A stretch of 64,000 nt of DNA from Pseudovibrio exalbescens (GCF_028737195.1 NZ_JAQZAJ010000001.1:868001-932000), one strand, 5' to 3'; shown: positions 55,319 to 64,000, counted from the stretch's first letter. Made by a program: numbers and translations. Notes: generated by a model from the letters alone, not told the origin.

Positions 55319-56713
55319 TCAGGATTTAAGGCCCGGCAGTGTAACGATCGCCTTAAGACCGCCCAATTTACTCTTCTCAAGCTCGAAGCTGCCGCCGTAA
55401 ACGCCTACAAGATCAACAATAATCGATAATCCGAGTCCCGATCCAGGAACGCTTTCATCCAGTCGCTTGCCCCTTCGCAGTGCTTCCTTACGTTGAATCT
55501 CAGTCAATCCGGGCCCATTGTCCTCCACAGTTAGGCGGATCATGTCCCGTGTTGAGCCCTGCATTTCAACAAATTCACAGCGAACTGCGACTTTCCCGTC
55601 ACACCATTTGCAGGCGTTGTCGATCAGATTCCCGGCAACTTCTTCCAGATCTGGTTGCTCCCCTCGGAATCTCAGCTCCTCAGGCAGGTGACTGTCGATC
55701 TCCAGATCCTTGTCCCGATAGATCTTCTCCATGGCCCGAGTGAGGCGTGAGAGCACCGGTGCCACTTCGCAGGACACACCAATCACCCGGCGTTGCGCAG
55801 CCATGCGCGCCCGCTCCAGATAGTGTGTCACCTGATCCTTCATAAGGTTGGCTTGCTCTTCCACCTTGTGAGCAAAGCGGCTGTCTTCGCTGCGCGCCTC
55901 ATTCAAGATCACAGAGAGCGGTGTTTTAAGCCCATGAGCCAGATTACCCACGTGGGTTCTGGAGCGTTCCACGATCTCCTGATTGGACTTGATAAGCGCA
56001 TTGAGTTCCTCTGCCAGCGGCTTGAGTTCCCGCGGCAGGTCTTCGTCGATGGCCTCTGCATCGCCGCGCCGCACTGCTGCCAGAGAGGCCTGCAGGTTCG
56101 TAACCGGCCACAAGCCATAGCGCACCTGAAGCACAATTGCAGCGACCAGTCCCAGCCCCAAAATGCCCAGAGTCGCAGCAGCAAGCTGCGCGAAAGATGT
56201 GGTGCGTTGATCCACTTCACTGGTGCTGCCTGCCACTGCGATCAGATAGCTTGACCCATCTGAAAACCCGATGGTGTCCCACTGCACCCTCAGCTGCTGC
56301 CCTGCGGGGCCCGTGGTGTAAAACTGCTTTTCAACCTGCTTTTCCGGCTCTTCGAACTCTAGCCTGTCACCAAACAGGGACACACTGTCGTAAATCACCA
56401 CACTGGGGTCAGCGGCATCGCGAATGGTCCAATACCAGCCGCTCAGAGGCAGGTCGAACCGGGCTTCGCCCAGCGCGGCTGGTCGTTCTGGCTTGTCCGG
56501 CATGTTTCTGGCAATGGAACCAATGATGGACGTCATATGCACGTCCAGCCGATCATCCAAAGCTTCAATGCTCGACTTTTGAAAGAGCGCGACCAGCACA
56601 CCGCCTGCAATGATGAGCGTGAAGAAAGACCACAGGGCCGCAACGAGAATAAGGCGTATGGACAGCGCCATACGCCTTTTCTTTTTCACCTCAGGGGCAT
56701 GTGTCTCAGCCAT
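55319..56713 (-). CDS. feuQ: FeuQ-like sensor histidine kinase
   Basis: A 464-residue PhoQ-like kinase. Helix 1 (LILVAALWSFFTLIIAGGVLVALF) and helix 2 (AAATLGILGLGLVAAIVLQV) enclose a periplasmic domain of about 130 residues. A HAMP follows, then the H-box GNLAHGLKTPLSVILNEA and ATP motifs NLIDNACKW, VEDNGPGL and GSGLGLSI. ATG at 56713 overlaps the feuP stop (ATGGCTGA). In Sinorhizobium meliloti FeuQ with FeuP controls cyclic glucan export and osmoadaptation; here the link rests on similarity and order. Confidence 0.85.
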   Translation of the reverse strand: MAETHAPEVKKKRRMALSIRLILVAALWSFFTLIIAGGVLVALFQKSSIEALDDRLDVHMTSIIGSIARNMPDKPERPAALGEARFDLPLSGWYWTIRDAADPSVVIYDSVSLFGDRLEFEEPEKQVEKQFYTTGPAGQQLRVQWDTIGFSDGSSYLIAVAGSTSEVDQRTTSFAQLAAATLGILGLGLVAAIVLQVRYGLWPVTNLQASLAAVRRGDAEAIDEDLPRELKPLAEELNALIKSNQEIVERSRTHVGNLAHGLKTPLSVILNEARSEDSRFAHKVEEQANLMKDQVTHYLERARMAAQRRVIGVSCEVAPVLSRLTRAMEKIYRDKDLEIDSHLPEELRFRGEQPDLEEVAGNLIDNACKWCDGKVAVRCEFVEMQGSTRDMIRLTVEDNGPGLTEIQRKEALRRGKRLDESVPGSGLGLSIIVDLVGVYGGSFELEKSKLGGLKAIVTLPGLKS

Positions 56714-57371
56714 TTTCATCCTGAATGCGATAGCCGAGCCCCCGGACAGTCTCGATGAAATCCGAGCCGAACTTCTTGCGCAGACGCCCCACAAACACCT
56801 CGATGGTGTTGGAGTCCCTGTCGAAATCCTGATCGTAGAGATGTTCCACAAGCTCCGTTCGCGATATCACCCGCCCCTTGTGCATCATCAGATAGGCGAT
56901 GAGGCGCAGCTCGTGGGAGGTCAGCTTGACGGCAGAGCCGCCTTTGGTCACCCGCCCCGCTTTCACATCAAGAACAACATCGCCAATGGACACCTCGTTG
57001 GAGGCATGGCCTGCGGCGCGGCGTACCAGAGCGCGTACACGGGCCAGAACTTCTTCCATGTGGAATGGCTTTGCCACGTAATCGTCGGCGCCGGCATCAA
57101 TGCCAGCCACCTTGTCACTCCAGCGGTCACGAGCGGTCAGGATGATCACCGGCATGGCTCTGCCATCCCGGCGCCAGCGTTCCAGAACACTCAGGCCATC
57201 CATTTGCGGCAGGCCAATGTCCAGCACCACCGCGTCATAGGGTTCGGTATCTCCGAGGAAATGGCCTTCTTCGCCATCGAACGCCTTGTCGACCACATAA
57301 CCAGCATCTTCAAATGCTTCAGAAAGCTGACGGTTCAGGTCCTGATCGTCTTCAACCACGAGCAATCGCAT
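56706..57371 (-). CDS. feuP: FeuP-like OmpR-family response regulator
   Basis: A 221-residue regulator. Phosphoacceptor Asp is in VVLDIGLPQMDGLS, Lys in DYVAKPFHMEEVL, and the winged-helix end has SNTIEVFVGRLRKKFG. Together with the kinase just downstream and the PepSY-like small exported protein just upstream, it matches the FeuN-FeuP-FeuQ arrangement of rhizobia. Confidence 0.88.
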   Translation of the reverse strand: MRLLVVEDDQDLNRQLSEAFEDAGYVVDKAFDGEEGHFLGDTEPYDAVVLDIGLPQMDGLSVLERWRRDGRAMPVIILTARDRWSDKVAGIDAGADDYVAKPFHMEEVLARVRALVRRAAGHASNEVSIGDVVLDVKAGRVTKGGSAVKLTSHELRLIAYLMMHKGRVISRTELVEHLYDQDFDRDSNTIEVFVGRLRKKFGSDFIETVRGLGYRIQDENG

Positions 57372-57397
57372 GAAATAACTCCAGCCACGCCGGTGGC

Positions 57398-57685
57398 TTA
57401 TCTTCCGGTTTTTGCATCAACGGTGATCTGCCGCACTTGCCCGTTCTGAAGAACGGAAAGCACGTAGACCAGACGCCCGCCTTGTTGGCACAGCTTGGCA
57501 TCCACGATCTTGCCACTTATGCCGAGGGATCCCAGCGCGCGCGCCTGCCCGCTGTTGACCGCAGACCGCGCCTCACCCGCAGACAGGCACTGCGCAGCCA
57601 CTGCTGAGGGCGCAAGTGGCACTGCCAGCATAACGCCCAGCGCGACCACCGCCAATTTGTGTTGTAAAAACCAGAGCTTCATCAT
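57398..57685 (-). CDS. Small periplasmic PepSY-like protein (possible FeuN counterpart)
   Basis: A 95-residue exported protein with a signal peptide (AVVALGVMLAVPLAPSAVAA) and a mature part of about 63 residues ending GGRLVYVLSVLQNGQVRQITVDAKTG, a PepSY-like strand pattern. It is 26 bp ahead of feuP and probably co-transcribed. In Sinorhizobium a small periplasmic protein, FeuN, from the same position restrains FeuQ. The same job is plausible here. ATGs at 57685 and 57682 are both possible. Confidence 0.75.
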   Translation of the reverse strand: MMKLWFLQHKLAVVALGVMLAVPLAPSAVAAQCLSAGEARSAVNSGQARALGSLGISGKIVDAKLCQQGGRLVYVLSVLQNGQVRQITVDAKTGR

Positions 57686-57747
57686 GAGCCCTGTTTTAAT
57701 GCAGGTTGGCTGAACATGAAATGAACACACCTTTCATGAAGGGCTGA

Positions 57748-60700
57748 TTACGGCATAATTTCGACAGCTTTGCTGGTTGCTTTTCCACTTCCCACAGTAT
57801 TTGAGAGCTGAGCAACTGTAATCACCAGCCACTCCCCCGCCGCAATCGAATCGTCTGCTTGCATGGCGGTTGTATAAGTCCATCGCGGCGCGGTCACCTC
57901 AACTTCTCGGCGAAGATCCCCGGATTGCGTCTCAACGCGCACCCGGTAGGCTTCTTGTACCTCGCCGACCGGCACTTGTGCCAAGGCCCAGTTGTCTCCG
58001 TTCAACCGCGTCCGGCGCACCCATGACACCTCGATATCACCAAGGCCGGATTGCTGGGCCTTCAAATGAACCGGTGAGAGCGGGCGCAATGCAATGCCTG
58101 TGCCTTCGTAGGATTTGTCCACTTTAAGGGCGCTGTTGAACGCTTCTCCCGCAGGCAGAATGCGATAGTAAAAAGCGCGTTGAAGGGCTTCCTCAGAAAA
58201 TGGCAGGCGCTCCACCGCTTCATTGAGGAGCAAAAAACCTGAGCCTTCTGGAGCACCCAGCTGAGCAAGGTGCTCCGTGCCTTGCTGGCCGCGCAGCAGG
58301 CCCGTCAGCTGGTAGGTATTGACTGCGATGAGCTCCGCCTCTTGAAACTGAAGAAGCTCCCACTCCCCGTGTTGAACCTCGACCGCGCACAGGTTTGCCC
58401 CGCTCAGCACGTCCATTGGGTCTGCGGATTGCAGTGCCCCTGTCAGCTCGGTGACAATAAGGCGTGATTGGGTGTCCCACCGCCAAACCGGACCGGCAGG
58501 CAAAGGCGCAGAAAGCCGCCCCATGGTGGCCGGTGTGGCGACCTCGGTTATAAAGTCGTAGGAGGCCCCGGAGCTGCTGCGATAAACCTGCGCAGGCCCG
58601 GGCCACGGATCCCCGTGGACCGCGATCACCGGATGGCCATCATCTGCCCCGTCCCGGAAGCGGGGCAAATCGGCAATCACAACGGTTGGGGGCCCCACCC
58701 GCGCACCGTTAAACGCAGTTCTCTTTTCGAGACCGGGCACACCGTTGGAAGTCGCTTTCGGCTCTTGGCTTACCTGCCGCGCATCCACTTCCAGCGCGTC
58801 GCCCCAGGTAAGCCGCTCCACCCGGTATCTCACCTGATCATGCGCGCCATCAACCAGATCAGCGCCAAGGCGCACCACGTCACCGGGTGTCACATGGGCG
58901 TGACGAGGAGACAGAATGAAACGCGCGGTTTCCTTTTCCTGCCACAGGCTCTGCATCTGCTTTTCGCAGAGCATTTGCAAGGTCTCGGCCCCCGCCGAGA
59001 TTTGAAGCGATTGGGTCAGCACACGTGCACCTGACGCTTCTCCATATCGGGTGGCGACAGAAACACGGGCATAGTCCTGATAGGGATCATAGCCACTGAG
59101 CCGAAGTTCTGCGGGCAAGTCGGCGCTGTTGGATCGTTGCAAGGTAAGAGGCGCTTCCCCTTCCCGCGTGACCACCAGGTCGCCAAGCCCCAGTGTCTCG
59201 GTGTCGGCCCCAGTCCCTGTCCCTGTCCCCGTCCCCGGCCCAGACCCGGACCATTTGCTGCGCAGCGCAAGCTGAACCCCCTCATCGGCCATCACCAGCC
59301 CCAGCACGCTCATCAACGGTTCAAGCACACTCCGGACAGAGGTAATGCCGGGCACAACCAGCCCGTCCAGTGTGGCGGCGGCCTCTTCCAGGCGCACTGC
59401 GTCCTCGGGTATCCCGAAGTCTTTCACCAGTTGCCGCAGCAGCCCTTTCGCAGAGACCCCGCCAAGGCGGCCATTCAGCCAGTGTCCGCGATACCAGTTG
59501 ATGCCATCGGACCATTCGCCGGTGTATTTTGGAAAGGCCGGGAATGGGCGCGCATCCCATGTCCAAAGAAAGATCCCGTCAGGATCCACCATTGGTCCGC
59601 CATACACGGCGGATGTGGGGTTCTCTCCCATCTCCAAGTCGGGATGGCCTGCACTGAACGTGCTCAGCACCGCCTCAAGCGCCCGGCGCTGTACCAGATC
59701 ATCACGGGCACCGCTGGAAAAGTGAGGCAGCGCGCTTTCCGAGGATTTCTCATCATAGAATACGTTGGGCTGGTTTGCGCTCAAGTCCACGGCCGGAAAG
59801 CCCAGCTCCGTCAGCCAAATTGGCTTGGATTGCGGCACCCACGGGGTTGGCGCGCTCAGCTCCACGCCATTTGCGCGCTCCACATGCGCCTCACTCCACC
59901 AGCTTTTCAGGTCCTTGGAGCGGTAGACCCACGGCTTGCCATAGGCACCGTCGGTGATGGTCGTTCTTTGCCTCGCAACGCGGTCCGCCGCGCTTTCATA
60001 GTACCAATCGTGGTACTCCCCGCTTGAAAGGCCCTCACGCAGCAGCGCCGGGTTATAGCGGGCTTCAGCACTCTCGCTCCCTCTCTGGTCAGTCAGGGGC
60101 ACATACCAGTCGATCCCCACCACATCGATTTCTGCATGGGCCCAAAGCGGGTCCAGAGGAAAGCGCAGCTCTCCATTTCGTGGAACGAAGCTGCCATATT
60201 CCGACCAATCGGCAGCGTAGGATAGAGTGGTATCGTCCCCGAGTTTCGCCCGCACTTCGCCCGCCAACGCCATCAGCGCCTCGACAAACGGAAACACGCC
60301 TGAGCTGGAATAGATACGCGTCAGGTTCTTCAGCTCCGTTCCGATGAGAAATGCATCCACGCCGCCAGCAGAGACGGCAAGGTCGGCGTGATGATGGATG
60401 AACCGGCGGTAACCTGCCTCATCAACCGTGCCGACAAACCGGTCCACTTCCGTTCGGGCGGCTTCACTTCCCTGCGGCGTTCCGGCCATATCGGCGGCAA
60501 GCGAAGTGGTCAGCCGTCCGCGCCATGGGTGCGCCGCCTGTTCACTACCACCATATGGGTCGGGCAAGCCGTTTCCCTCAGGGATATCCATCAGGATAAA
60601 CGGATAGAGCATCACCTTCAGGCCGCGCCTTTTCAGTTCTGCAATGGCCTCTCTTACCGAGGCATCCGAGGGTGTGCCGCCATAGGCCGGGCGGCCCTCC

Positions 60701-61653
60701 ACATCAGAAACTACTGGCGCTGTTGCACGCGTATATCCAGCCACTTGCCAGTCTTGCGGCCACGTATTTCGGTTCTTGTAGGTCACTTTCGGTTCCAGCT
60801 GGCATTCCCCGCAGCGCAGGTCATTTCCAAACCAGCTCACCACCAGAGCTACCGTTTCAAGGTTCGGGCAAAGCGCCTGCAGTTCGTCCAGAGACGCAGC
60901 AAGATCGCTCCCTGCACTCTTGCAGTGACGGTTCAAGGTGCGTGTCGCCCCCGGCCCGGTTTCGCTCAGCACTTCCGTTGTGGCGTAGATGAACTCGTCG
61001 GCTCCGGGGATCAGCGTGATGCCGCGCACCATGGGCTCCAACGGCTCTACCGCCCGGATCACTTCAAAGGAGATCTGCGGCAAACGGTTGCCATAGGCTT
61101 CCAGCGGCAAGCGTTCAAAAACCACATAGGCCAGTCCGCGATAGGCGGGCGCGGTTCCCTGTTTGGCTTCGACCAGCGGATCCGGCAGCTGGTCGGACGT
61201 GCCCTTGTAAATGCGCATATTCACGCTTTGCCGGTCCAGCAACTTGCCATCCACCCAGATGCGACGGACATCCGCTATCGGCCCTTCACACAGACCAATG
61301 GCAAAATTGGCGAAGTAGCTGTGGGTCGTCACTGTGGTAGAACTGCCGCCGCCGCCCTTTCCGCCGCCGTGCTTTTCCCGCGATACCACTTCTTCAAATC
61401 GGGTTGCCCAGATGACCTCGCCCGACACCCGTGCGCGGCCATAGACCCTTGGAATGCTCTGGCCTTGCGAGGAGGTTTGCAAATGCACATCGCCAATCCG
61501 GCCGCGCTCCACTTCCCGGCTTTCGCCAAACACAGCGTTGTCGATCACCGCGCCGCCCAGCGCGCCAATGGCTTGCCCGATGAGAGCGCCAAAAGGACCA
61601 GCCACAGCGCCGCCAATAGCAGAGCCAACGCCGGAAAGGATCATGGTTGCCAT
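57748..61653 (-). CDS. GTA host-specificity protein, tail tip (g15-like)
   Basis: A 1301-residue protein with the glycoside-hydrolase/TIM-barrel-like domain of GTA g15 (about 230-680) and tail-tip regions on both sides. The beginning is ATMILSGVGSAIGGAVAGPFGALIG and VFGESREVERGRIGDVHLQ, typical of these proteins and of phage hub/tip proteins. ATG at 61653 overlaps the peptidase stop. In gene transfer agents it forms the tail tip and contacts the recipient cell. A short Gly-Thr repeat (around residues 807-820) is encoded by hexanucleotide repeats at 59213-59236. Longest gene of the window. Confidence 0.93.
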   Translation of the reverse strand: MATMILSGVGSAIGGAVAGPFGALIGQAIGALGGAVIDNAVFGESREVERGRIGDVHLQTSSQGQSIPRVYGRARVSGEVIWATRFEEVVSREKHGGGKGGGGSSTTVTTHSYFANFAIGLCEGPIADVRRIWVDGKLLDRQSVNMRIYKGTSDQLPDPLVEAKQGTAPAYRGLAYVVFERLPLEAYGNRLPQISFEVIRAVEPLEPMVRGITLIPGADEFIYATTEVLSETGPGATRTLNRHCKSAGSDLAASLDELQALCPNLETVALVVSWFGNDLRCGECQLEPKVTYKNRNTWPQDWQVAGYTRATAPVVSDVEGRPAYGGTPSDASVREAIAELKRRGLKVMLYPFILMDIPEGNGLPDPYGGSEQAAHPWRGRLTTSLAADMAGTPQGSEAARTEVDRFVGTVDEAGYRRFIHHHADLAVSAGGVDAFLIGTELKNLTRIYSSSGVFPFVEALMALAGEVRAKLGDDTTLSYAADWSEYGSFVPRNGELRFPLDPLWAHAEIDVVGIDWYVPLTDQRGSESAEARYNPALLREGLSSGEYHDWYYESAADRVARQRTTITDGAYGKPWVYRSKDLKSWWSEAHVERANGVELSAPTPWVPQSKPIWLTELGFPAVDLSANQPNVFYDEKSSESALPHFSSGARDDLVQRRALEAVLSTFSAGHPDLEMGENPTSAVYGGPMVDPDGIFLWTWDARPFPAFPKYTGEWSDGINWYRGHWLNGRLGGVSAKGLLRQLVKDFGIPEDAVRLEEAAATLDGLVVPGITSVRSVLEPLMSVLGLVMADEGVQLALRSKWSGSGPGTGTGTGTGADTETLGLGDLVVTREGEAPLTLQRSNSADLPAELRLSGYDPYQDYARVSVATRYGEASGARVLTQSLQISAGAETLQMLCEKQMQSLWQEKETARFILSPRHAHVTPGDVVRLGADLVDGAHDQVRYRVERLTWGDALEVDARQVSQEPKATSNGVPGLEKRTAFNGARVGPPTVVIADLPRFRDGADDGHPVIAVHGDPWPGPAQVYRSSSGASYDFITEVATPATMGRLSAPLPAGPVWRWDTQSRLIVTELTGALQSADPMDVLSGANLCAVEVQHGEWELLQFQEAELIAVNTYQLTGLLRGQQGTEHLAQLGAPEGSGFLLLNEAVERLPFSEEALQRAFYYRILPAGEAFNSALKVDKSYEGTGIALRPLSPVHLKAQQSGLGDIEVSWVRRTRLNGDNWALAQVPVGEVQEAYRVRVETQSGDLRREVEVTAPRWTYTTAMQADDSIAAGEWLVITVAQLSNTVGSGKATSKAVEIMP
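59213..59236. repeat. Hexanucleotide repeat inside the g15-like gene
   Basis: Two GTCCCT and two GTCCCC units in a row, with a related GGCCCA after them, encode a Gly-Thr dipeptide run on the minus strand. Unit length of six keeps the frame if copies are gained or lost. Confidence 0.75.
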
Positions 61654-62120
61654 TCGCCAACCTCTCCTTGGTGTTTTTGTGTTTCGGGAAAAGCAAACCG
61701 CGCTGCGATGCGGTTCTTCCATGTGGGCACCAGCGCACTTTCCACTGTGCCCACCGCTTCATAGGCGTGAATGAACCGGTCTGGTCCAGACATGATGCCA
61801 ATGTGCTTGCAGGGGCATTCTGCCCGCCAGCGAAACAACAGGATATCGCCGTATTCCGGCTCGTTTCCGTAGCGTTCCACCAGGTAGTGGCGCGCTGCCG
61901 CAAGCAACGTGTCCCGGTCGCTCACCTCAGCCCATTCCGGCGCATAGAACGGCAGGCGCATGGGTTCGGCGCCATAAAAGATGCGATAGAGCCCGCGCAG
62001 CAGTCCCAGGCAATCACAGCCCACTCCTTTAAGTGAGCCGCGATGAATGTAGGGTGTGCCCAGCCACTCCCGTGCCTCGTTGGCAACCAGAACCGGCGGT
62101 ACGATACGTTCAGTGATCAC
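61641..62120 (-). CDS. GTA NlpC/P60-family peptidase (g14-like)
   Basis: A 159-residue cell-wall hydrolase of the NlpC/P60 family. Catalytic Cys is in VGCDCLGLLRGLYR and His in CPCKHIGIM. Its length fits the GTA g14 peptidase, which is thought to open the peptidoglycan of the recipient cell during DNA entry. It lies between g13- and g15-like genes and overlaps both by a few bases. Confidence 0.93.
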   Translation of the reverse strand: MITERIVPPVLVANEAREWLGTPYIHRGSLKGVGCDCLGLLRGLYRIFYGAEPMRLPFYAPEWAEVSDRDTLLAAARHYLVERYGNEPEYGDILLFRWRAECPCKHIGIMSGPDRFIHAYEAVGTVESALVPTWKNRIAARFAFPETQKHQGEVGEWQP

Positions 62121-63004
62121 AGCGCCCCTCCGGTGTTTTCACCCGTGTCGCGCTTTGGTCCCCACAGCACGAAGTCATTGCCGGGCATGTGAGGAAAGCC
62201 GCGAAAGTTCAGCGTGTTCTGAAACTTCTTCTGGCAGGTCTCGAAGGTCTTGTCGCAGCCTGCCTTAAGGGTCAGGCTTTCGCCCTGTTTCAAGTAGGTT
62301 TCCACGGGCCGGGTCAGCACCAACAGGTCTTTAGAGCCCTGCTTTTCATGGCGCAGAACCGTAAAACTCACCCCACCACCGACCGTTTCCTTGGTCAGCG
62401 CGCCGCCAGCGGCCCAACCTTCCTCAAAATCTTCGGCCCCGGAGACAAGCACCTCCATGCCGTCTGTCACCTCAAGCACCGAAACGGACCGTTTGTAGCG
62501 CGCCTCATCAAGGTTCACCGTGCAGGCATCATCCCCAACCTGTGCCGCGCAGCGCTCGGAATAGACCCGCCCTTTGTCCTCGGCAAAAAGATCCAGCAGG
62601 GTGCGCAGTTCGGCGCGAAACAGCAGCCCATCGCGGGTCACTTCCCCAATCCGGGCTTTCATCAGGACCGCGTGCTGGTCCTCTGGCGCTTGCCAGTTCA
62701 CCAGATACACCGTCACGGCGGCCCCGTCCCAAAGCCCTGCGGCAAGCTCTGCTTCATCCAGCGTGTCCGCTGAAAGCGCGCCTGTCACCTCCTGCGACCC
62801 CACGGCAAAGCCATCGGAAAGCTCCGTTGCACTTTCCAACAGACCAAGCCCGGGGTCATAAGTTTGCCCCCCAAACTGCAGCGGGCGGTCGTGACTGGTA
62901 AACCCCAGCCGCACACCATCCTTGCGCTCAAACAGCCAACTGGTGGCCAGTGTCCACTCATCCCCGGCAAGGTGCGCTTTCAGGGCCTCAGGTAGAACTC
63001 TCAT
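62117..63004 (-). CDS. GTA tail protein, DUF2163 family (g13-like)
   Basis: A 295-residue protein of the DUF2163 family. It begins with LPEALKAHLAGDEWTLATSWLFERKDG and ends with the cysteine-rich segment CDKTFETCQKKFQNTLNFRGFPHMPG, typical of GTA and phage hub proteins with iron-sulfur sites. It is thought to form part of the tail hub. ATGA overlap with the peptidase gene. Confidence 0.94.
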   Translation of the reverse strand: MRVLPEALKAHLAGDEWTLATSWLFERKDGVRLGFTSHDRPLQFGGQTYDPGLGLLESATELSDGFAVGSQEVTGALSADTLDEAELAAGLWDGAAVTVYLVNWQAPEDQHAVLMKARIGEVTRDGLLFRAELRTLLDLFAEDKGRVYSERCAAQVGDDACTVNLDEARYKRSVSVLEVTDGMEVLVSGAEDFEEGWAAGGALTKETVGGGVSFTVLRHEKQGSKDLLVLTRPVETYLKQGESLTLKAGCDKTFETCQKKFQNTLNFRGFPHMPGNDFVLWGPKRDTGENTGGAL

Positions 63005-63028
63005 GGTCGTTTCCTTGGAAGGGTCGGT

Positions 63029-63685
63029 TCATAGAAGCAGCTCAACAAGTGGAATGCTCGGTACCTGCCCGGCTTGAAAATGGGTCAAGCTCGCTTCCAG
63101 CTGGTCACTGTCAAAACGCACCGGCGTATCAAAAACAAAGCCTGCGGTGATTGTGCTGCCCCCTTGCGGGATGGCCTCCGCCGAAAAGGTGATCAGCCCC
63201 GTAGTGGCATCAAGGCTCACGGCGCTGCCCGGCGCGTCCCCGACCACAAGAGGCACCCCATCCACGGCCACGGCCAGTGTCTGCGCCACAGGCTTGGTGA
63301 TCTTTCGGGAATAGGCCGCCGCCCCGCTGCCATAAGTCTTGGCCAATTGAAACGTCGCTGTCGCGCCATCTCCCTGTCCCAGCACAACATCAAGAGCCGA
63401 GGGCGACCCAGTGCTCATGGCCGTTGAATGGTCAAACGGGTCCTTGAACCTGAAACCATGAAGCCGCCCCCGAGCCTCTTCAAACAGCTCCAGCACGAGG
63501 AAAAGGTCACCAAGCGAGCGAATGCCGGTTCCTGCATCGTACCTGCGGCGAGAACCGGCCCAGTTCGAAGCCCGCACTTCGCCGCCATTCCCGAATGTCA
63601 GCACCCGTGTGCGTCGTTCTGGCCCGCCACTCGCCCCAAAGGAAATCCCAGGCGGAAAGGACTTTTCCAAAAATGTCATGGGCAT
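63029..63685 (-). CDS. GTA tail protein, DUF2460 family (g12-like)
   Basis: A 218-residue DUF2460 protein, a distal tail component. LFLVLELFEEARGRLHGFRFKDPFDHSTA and the repeat-rich C-terminus are characteristic. It starts at 63685 (ATG, MPMTFLEKSFPP) and is followed by g13 after 24 bp. Confidence 0.94.
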   Translation of the reverse strand: MPMTFLEKSFPPGISFGASGGPERRTRVLTFGNGGEVRASNWAGSRRRYDAGTGIRSLGDLFLVLELFEEARGRLHGFRFKDPFDHSTAMSTGSPSALDVVLGQGDGATATFQLAKTYGSGAAAYSRKITKPVAQTLAVAVDGVPLVVGDAPGSAVSLDATTGLITFSAEAIPQGGSTITAGFVFDTPVRFDSDQLEASLTHFQAGQVPSIPLVELLL

Positions 63686-63811
63686 TCAGCCTTTCTTTTG
63701 ACCTGTCTCAAGGCAACCGCAGCGCAAATTGGGGAATGTCATCTCACCTGTTGGGATGGGATCGGAAGGCCGTGCGCTCTTGATATCAAAGAGAGTTGCG
63801 GCCGTTTTCAT
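63686..63811 (-). CDS. Possible short gene between g11 and g12
   Basis: A 41-codon frame beginning with an ATG after GAGGGG and ending with a TGA directly before the g12 ATG. The product contains NLRCGCLETGQKKG. I do not recognise it and the frame may be chance. It would explain why about 200 bp separate g11 and g12 in an otherwise tight cluster. Confidence 0.3.
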   Translation of the reverse strand: MKTAATLFDIKSARPSDPIPTGEMTFPNLRCGCLETGQKKG

Positions 63812-63895
63812 CCCCTCGGCAGAGCAGATTTTTCGGGCCCGTTGCCCCGAACCCAGATGCGTCGGTCCTTGAGTCCCTCCTCTTCAATGCCGACG

Positions 63896-64000
63896 TCATA
63901 GCCCGCGCTGTCCCCGTCCGACGGCGCGGGCAACAGCTGCTGCCACCTGGCCTTGCGAGCGCGTAAACCGTTCCACGTCCGGCGTTGAAATGTTGATGGT
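63896..64000 (-). CDS. GTA tail tape-measure protein (g11-like), C-terminal end
   Basis: The last 34 codons before the stop lie in the window. They read INISTPDVERFTRSQGQVAA and then a run with RAVGRGQRGL, which is the typical C-terminus of GTA tape-measure proteins that span the tail. The rest of the gene is outside the window. Confidence 0.7.
   Translation of the reverse strand, partial: TINISTPDVERFTRSQGQVAAAVARAVGRGQRGL

Noticed and set aside
60388-61764. A 458-codon open frame on the plus strand
   Set aside because: It lies antisense to the g15-like gene, shows no recognisable motifs and is explained by the high GC content of the true gene.
1-64000. tRNA, rRNA and CRISPR arrays
   Set aside because: I looked for cloverleaf-like stems with conserved loop sequences and for short regularly spaced repeats and saw none; a covariance-model scan would settle it.
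63794-64000. A second reading frame running through the g11 end and past its stop to a TGA near 63807
   Set aside because: It is open but lacks family resemblance, while the chosen frame matches the known g11 C-terminus.

Overview
The window looks like chromosomal DNA of an alphaproteobacterium of the order Hyphomicrobiales (Rhizobiales), possibly a marine relative of Pseudovibrio/Labrenzia. This rests on a fused trpE(G) gene behind a trpL attenuator, a FeuP/FeuQ-type regulator pair, the ccmI-ccmE-ccmF-ccmH order, a glnE/two-component/degP neighbourhood and part of a gene transfer agent (GTA) structural cluster. Coding density is high and most genes are housekeeping. I saw no rRNA, tRNA, insertion sequence or CRISPR array.

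Layout. 1-2756: end of a peptide-type ABC ATPase gene, a ROK sugar kinase and an ArgE-type deacetylase. 2757-3657: a gene-free stretch holding a 240-bp tandem repeat. 3658-4819: a ferric-reductase-like membrane protein and a Tat-exported intradiol-dioxygenase-like protein. 5041-7478: the tryptophan attenuator and trpE(G). 7583-13023: a small membrane protein, ilvD, a lipoprotein, and an FAD oxidoreductase/SDR pair. 13103-24425: a large divergon, described below. 24426-24935: a second repeat-rich gap. 24936-31620: a methyltransferase and a complete oligopeptide-type ABC importer operon. 31865-40434: a second adenylate cyclase, a class III CoA-transferase, pepN and a PleC-like histidine kinase. 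40492-47302: glnE, a two-component pair and a DegP protease. 47452-53068: a hydrolase-OsmC fusion and ccmHFEI (cytochrome c maturation). 53208-57685: an unknown protein, a lipoprotein, and a FeuQ/FeuP pair with a PepSY-like periplasmic partner. 57748-64000: GTA tail genes g15 to g11, the last cut by the window end.

The most interesting region is 13103-24425. Leftward from about 18.6 kb runs an operon for an ABC-type membrane protein whose nucleotide-binding domain is badly degenerate, a stand-alone cyclic-nucleotide-binding protein, a metallo-beta-lactamase-fold hydrolase and a membrane adenylate cyclase. Rightward runs a tightly packed operon of four glycosyltransferases and a polysaccharide deacetylase-like protein. 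Together they could be a self-contained cyclic-nucleotide circuit (make, bind, perhaps destroy) coupled to a membrane machine and to synthesis of a surface glycan. That coupling is inferred from gene content and order.

The tryptophan region also deserves attention. A 15-codon leader with tandem Trp codons is followed by competing hairpins, and a candidate promoter is spaced so that transcription would start on the leader's own AUG.
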